DNA of 64,000 nt, taken from assembly GCA_008508345.1 (NCBI GenBank), contig QNGE01001017.1:1-64000 (forward strand). The letters run 5' to 3'. Within the stretch, counting starts at the first letter, position 1. Every line of letters begins with the position of its first letter. The notes below the pieces were generated by a model, which saw only the letters and a program-made list of their open reading frames with translations, searched no databases and was not told the DNA's origin. The translations under genes and the position numbers were made by a program. This DNA is from Paragonimus westermani (lineage: Eukaryota; Platyhelminthes; Trematoda; Plagiorchiida; Troglotrematidae). Of this stretch, positions 60,770-64,000 are shown piece by piece.

Positions 60770-60950
60770 TCGCTTGTTTGTAAGGTGTAAGCACCTTGAC
60801 GTTGAGGGTTTGAATATTTGTAATAGTTGGGTCCTTTTTTCACCATTTCGAGTTATGACTTGTTTTATTTTTCATGGTTATCTGACAGTTAGACGTCAAC
60901 GAGAACCACTGATGCATCGTTCTCCATGATGCTGATGATAATACCATACG
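60770..60950 (+). mobile_element. RTE LINE 3' tail
   Basis: CGCTTGTTTGTAAGGTGTAA then GCACCTTGACGTTG, a TTTTTCATGGTTATCTGACAG stretch and GAACCACTGATGCATCGTTC ending ATGATGCTGATGATAAT match the 3' UTRs at 18917-19280 and 33660-33876. It keeps the hairpin AAGGTG-TAAG-CACCTT (60782-60797). Confidence 0.68.
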
Positions 60951-63465
60951 AAGACCGATGACATATTGAAGGAACATTCTCATAGACAAACAAATACGCC
61001 TAACACCGACTTGTTTGATTGCTGAACACTGTACCGACAGTGTTGAATACTGGGTTCCTATGACACACAAAAAGCTTAAATGTCACGTCAGTAGAACTTC
61101 ATAACGAGGCAAGAGTGACAATAAATGGTCTATTTTTGGTTGTTTCAAGAGGAACGAAATGCCCACTTGTTGGCATTCACATGCCAGCTTACTGAGCATT
61201 TCGATAGATTACTTTGCTTTCCACTGATTTTTGCCAGATGCACTCCAGACATCTACAGCTCATTTAATCTTGTACACAGCGACAATTAGGACACCCATGA
61301 AAGGAAAACCAATGCGAAGAATGTACAGCACCAGGAATGACTTGCTGCGGAAAAAAACGTTCTGTTTACGGTTTGCAAGCATTCCGAACAGCGTCAATTC
61401 CGGGAACCCATGGGTCAGTAACACACGACTTTCTCCCATTAATCTGTTAAAATCAGCACTTTTACATAGCATCGTTACCGTTCGAGGTTGTTGCCTGTGG
61501 ACACGATCGAAAGTCAGGCAGTGCAATTGACAGAGCACCTTAACTTTGTTTTAGTTTGTTGACAATCGCACACCGGTTACCTCAATAGTCTTGTAAAGAG
61601 ATAAAAGATAGTAGCAACGGTATTTAGTAAACAGTTTTGATACTAAGCCGTAATTATTGTAACAGTACAGTAGCCAAACACAACAAAAGTTATTTAGCGA
61701 CCCAACAACCGTGTATAAAGATAGGATTGCCACCTATCCTCTAGATGGATGTTTCGGAATACGGCATTTCACAGTCACTGCTATCAACCAAAAGCTCGCA
61801 CGAACCACCACTAGGGATGATACATCCGGATAACCCCACTCAGGCTGGACACTGAGAAAAACTTATCGAGAGTTTCAAACGTATAGGCCAATGTTGCAGA
61901 TCTGAAGTGAGGAAAAAGCGTAGAACAAAACGCCTATAATACTCCTAACATACATACAGGTGATCAAGCTTAACAACTGACTGATGGGTTCACAGACAAT
62001 ACTGATGAACATCGTGCTGGATACCAGAATAATAGATAAGTAAGCAAATGAGTCCGAATGTTAGAAATCTGAGTACCAGGTGTGGTTACGAATCTCAGAC
62101 AGTAGGGCGGGTACTGCCTGAAAATATGTGTTTCCTGTTGGCTTTAGTTTAGCGGAATCCCATATTTTTCACAACCGGGTAACCCACAAATTTACCTGTC
62201 TGATTTTTATAATCTCCAGCATTCCTCAACTAGACACCGAGCATCATAAAAATATCACAAATAGTGGCTCAACCATTAAAGAAATTACAAAACAACATGC
62301 TCATCAGCAGCGTCAGGAGAAAGATGTATCATCGCTGTATGCCTGACACGTTCCTGTATGAAAAACAACCTCAATCAGTATACGTATGCCAAGAACGCCA
62401 TCAAAGTACCCTCAGTTTATGCCATTCCAGGAAAGTCCTATATGTCAGAAAGCAGAAGAAAATCCTGGTAAGAGATCTAACTCACTGCGTATCCGTGTTT
62501 AATAACTAAAAATGACAGTTTTGCCTGCATCAAGGATGGAAAGCGACCGAATCTCCAAAGATTGCTGTATGGAGGATCAGTTCTTGATTCAAACCAACCG
62601 GAACCCCAAATTTAGGCTTCAGGAATGTCTGTGTAATACGAAGACTGCTAGAATCCATACAACATGAGAAGTTATGAAGGCAAATCGCACTGAGTAGATA
62701 CAGGTTGCAAAAGCAGACGCATTGGCAATAGTAGCCAACTGAAGTGAGGTAAGCCGCAGGAGAAGAAAAGAGTCAAGATGATGCAAAGAAAACGAAAGCG
62801 AAAATTCAGGGAAACATGACATTTAAAATGATGCTGCCTATCGAGGAAGGGGTATTCAGCATGCACAAACTGTGTAGAAATTACACATAAGAATGTTTAT
62901 TCTCTTTAGGGGGGGTGCAAACGGGTTACCGCCATGGTCGAACTGTGACACTCACGTCAGTAAAAATATGTGCACAAACTCACACCCGCAACAAAACTCT
63001 ACGATGACCCACCACTCTACGGATAACTTCGTTACCTAAGCCCTCAGACGAACAGTTTTTCATTCTCAACTTACTGGGATCATAAGAAATCATACGTGAG
63101 GAATTGACTGATACCAGTCTATGATTCATACAGTGGGGGAAAATGTAGGGGGAGCCTTGACAACGAGTTCTAATCGCATAAGTTCAAAGTATGAAAGCAA
63201 AAGTTTAAGTTTCTATCACAATCTTTGGTCGTATCCAGCAACTTTTTCGGAAAAGAGGCTGTCAAACAACTGTTTCGCCACGATATCATTTAGTGACCTC
63301 GTTGAAAGAACATAAAAATAGGCACCACATGAAGTAACGCGGCCGTATTGTTTATGTAGCGTTGGACAGCCAGTTATGTCCACTGCGGTCTACGTAAAAA
63401 AAGCAGTAGTGATAAGTAGTATGACCAATTTCGCAATTTTGAAGAGACCTAATTGCGTAAAACCT
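60951..63465. other. No gene recognised
   Basis: Short frames only (61231-61530 +, 62128-62509 +). AT-rich. No repeat family recognised. Confidence 0.5.
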
Positions 63466-63600
63466 GGGTTTTATAGCTCAGCTGTTGAAATGTCTGCGAC
63501 GTTTGAGCACTCTGTTTCTGGAGCTGGTTCGAATCCTGTCAGAGCCCAGATTTTTGGCAGTGGGGTTCTTCCTAAAAAAACGAAGTTATTCATCTCAGGA
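63466..63600 (+). mobile_element. tRNA-like sequence, probably a SINE head
   Basis: An 82-base block (63466-63547) can fold with an acceptor stem GGGTTTT/AGAGCCC (all seven pairs if G-U is allowed). It has box A TAGCTCAGCTGTTG and box B GGTTCGAATCC (63526-63536), with one mismatch in the T stem. The D stem is poor, so a working tRNA is unlikely. It is followed by TTTTTGGCAGTGGGGTTCTT, which may be a SINE body. It is a different family from the SINE at 40 kb. Confidence 0.5.
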
Positions 63601-64000
63601 AATACGCCCGTAACATTGGCAAATTCCAGGGTTATTCTTCAAACGACAGAAAGTAGCTCTGATGGCATTAGCAACATAGCTGGCATTTGCAGTAATGTAA
63701 ACCTTGAATAAAAATAGCTGAAGACAATGAAAAATCTCACGGTGCAGAGAGAGGCCATCTAATCCAGTTGGAATTTTGTGGCAAATGCCACTAGCAACGG
63801 GCGCGATAACAACTCATATATTCATATCGGTCAGTCGTGTTTACCGGATATTATCTGGTTCATATATCAGCGATATTTAGGTGAACAGTGATACTCCATA
63901 ACGAGTGGAGGAAAAAGCGTATTGCACACAAAGACGTATACCGTAAACATAAGACTTGAAAAGAGTAAAGAACAGGCACATGAATACTAAAATACCAAAT
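63601..64000. other. No gene recognised
   Basis: Anonymous AT-rich sequence to the window end. Confidence 0.5.

Overview
The window is animal DNA that looks like a flatworm, most probably a digenean trematode. It has short exons separated by introns of several kb with GT-AG splice sites. Two cellular genes are recognisable (ARL1 on the + strand, a liprin-alpha-like gene on the - strand). The rest is dominated by decayed retroelements of the kinds that fill trematode genomes: RTE-type LINEs, an R2-clade LINE, Penelope-like elements (PLEs) with GIY-YIG endonucleases, a Ty3/gypsy LTR element and tRNA-derived SINEs. The species cannot be fixed from sequence alone.

Layout. Bases 1-10028 are a near-identical inverted copy of 18417-26106. 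Both arms carry, in mirror order, an R2-clade LINE with a SINE inserted in it, ARL1 exon 3, a Ty3/gypsy element and two 3' ends of RTE LINEs. The left arm stops exactly at a single N (10029). The right arm has a single N (21753) in place of about 2.35 kb of the gypsy element. Between the arms (10030-18416) lie ARL1 exons 1 and 2 and a 7.1 kb intron holding a 155-bp tandem repeat, an open frame with an HHELGH string, and an antisense RTE fragment. From 26.6 to 64 kb come a PLE (-, 27.6-29.5 kb), an RTE LINE (+, 30.8-33.9 kb), the 3' end of a second PLE family (+, 36.7-37.3 kb), two SINEs facing opposite ways (40.4-40.9 kb), a possible terminal exon (-, 41.7-42.0 kb), an RTE fragment (-, 44.4-45.2 kb), PLE terminal-repeat pieces in both orientations (45.9-46.5 kb), a very decayed RTE LINE (+, 48.8-51.3 kb), the liprin-alpha-like SAM exon (-, 54.1-54.5 kb) and a well bounded PLE insertion (+, 55353-58203) with a 13-bp target duplication. 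Beyond 58.2 kb there are only a SINE, one RTE tail and a tRNA-like sequence.

How it fits together. ARL1 runs left to right through 10571-22228. The right arm is its intron 2, exon 3 and intron 3, so the left arm is a second, inverted copy of that part of the gene. The N junctions, the duplicated exon and a 36-base block that is reversed but not complemented all point to the left arm being a misplaced allelic contig with gap-filling errors rather than a biological palindrome. The most interesting biology is in the mobile elements: hammerhead-ribozyme-like cores in the terminal regions of two PLE families, a hairpin seen in several RTE 3' tails, and an R2-clade element sitting in gene territory rather than in rDNA.
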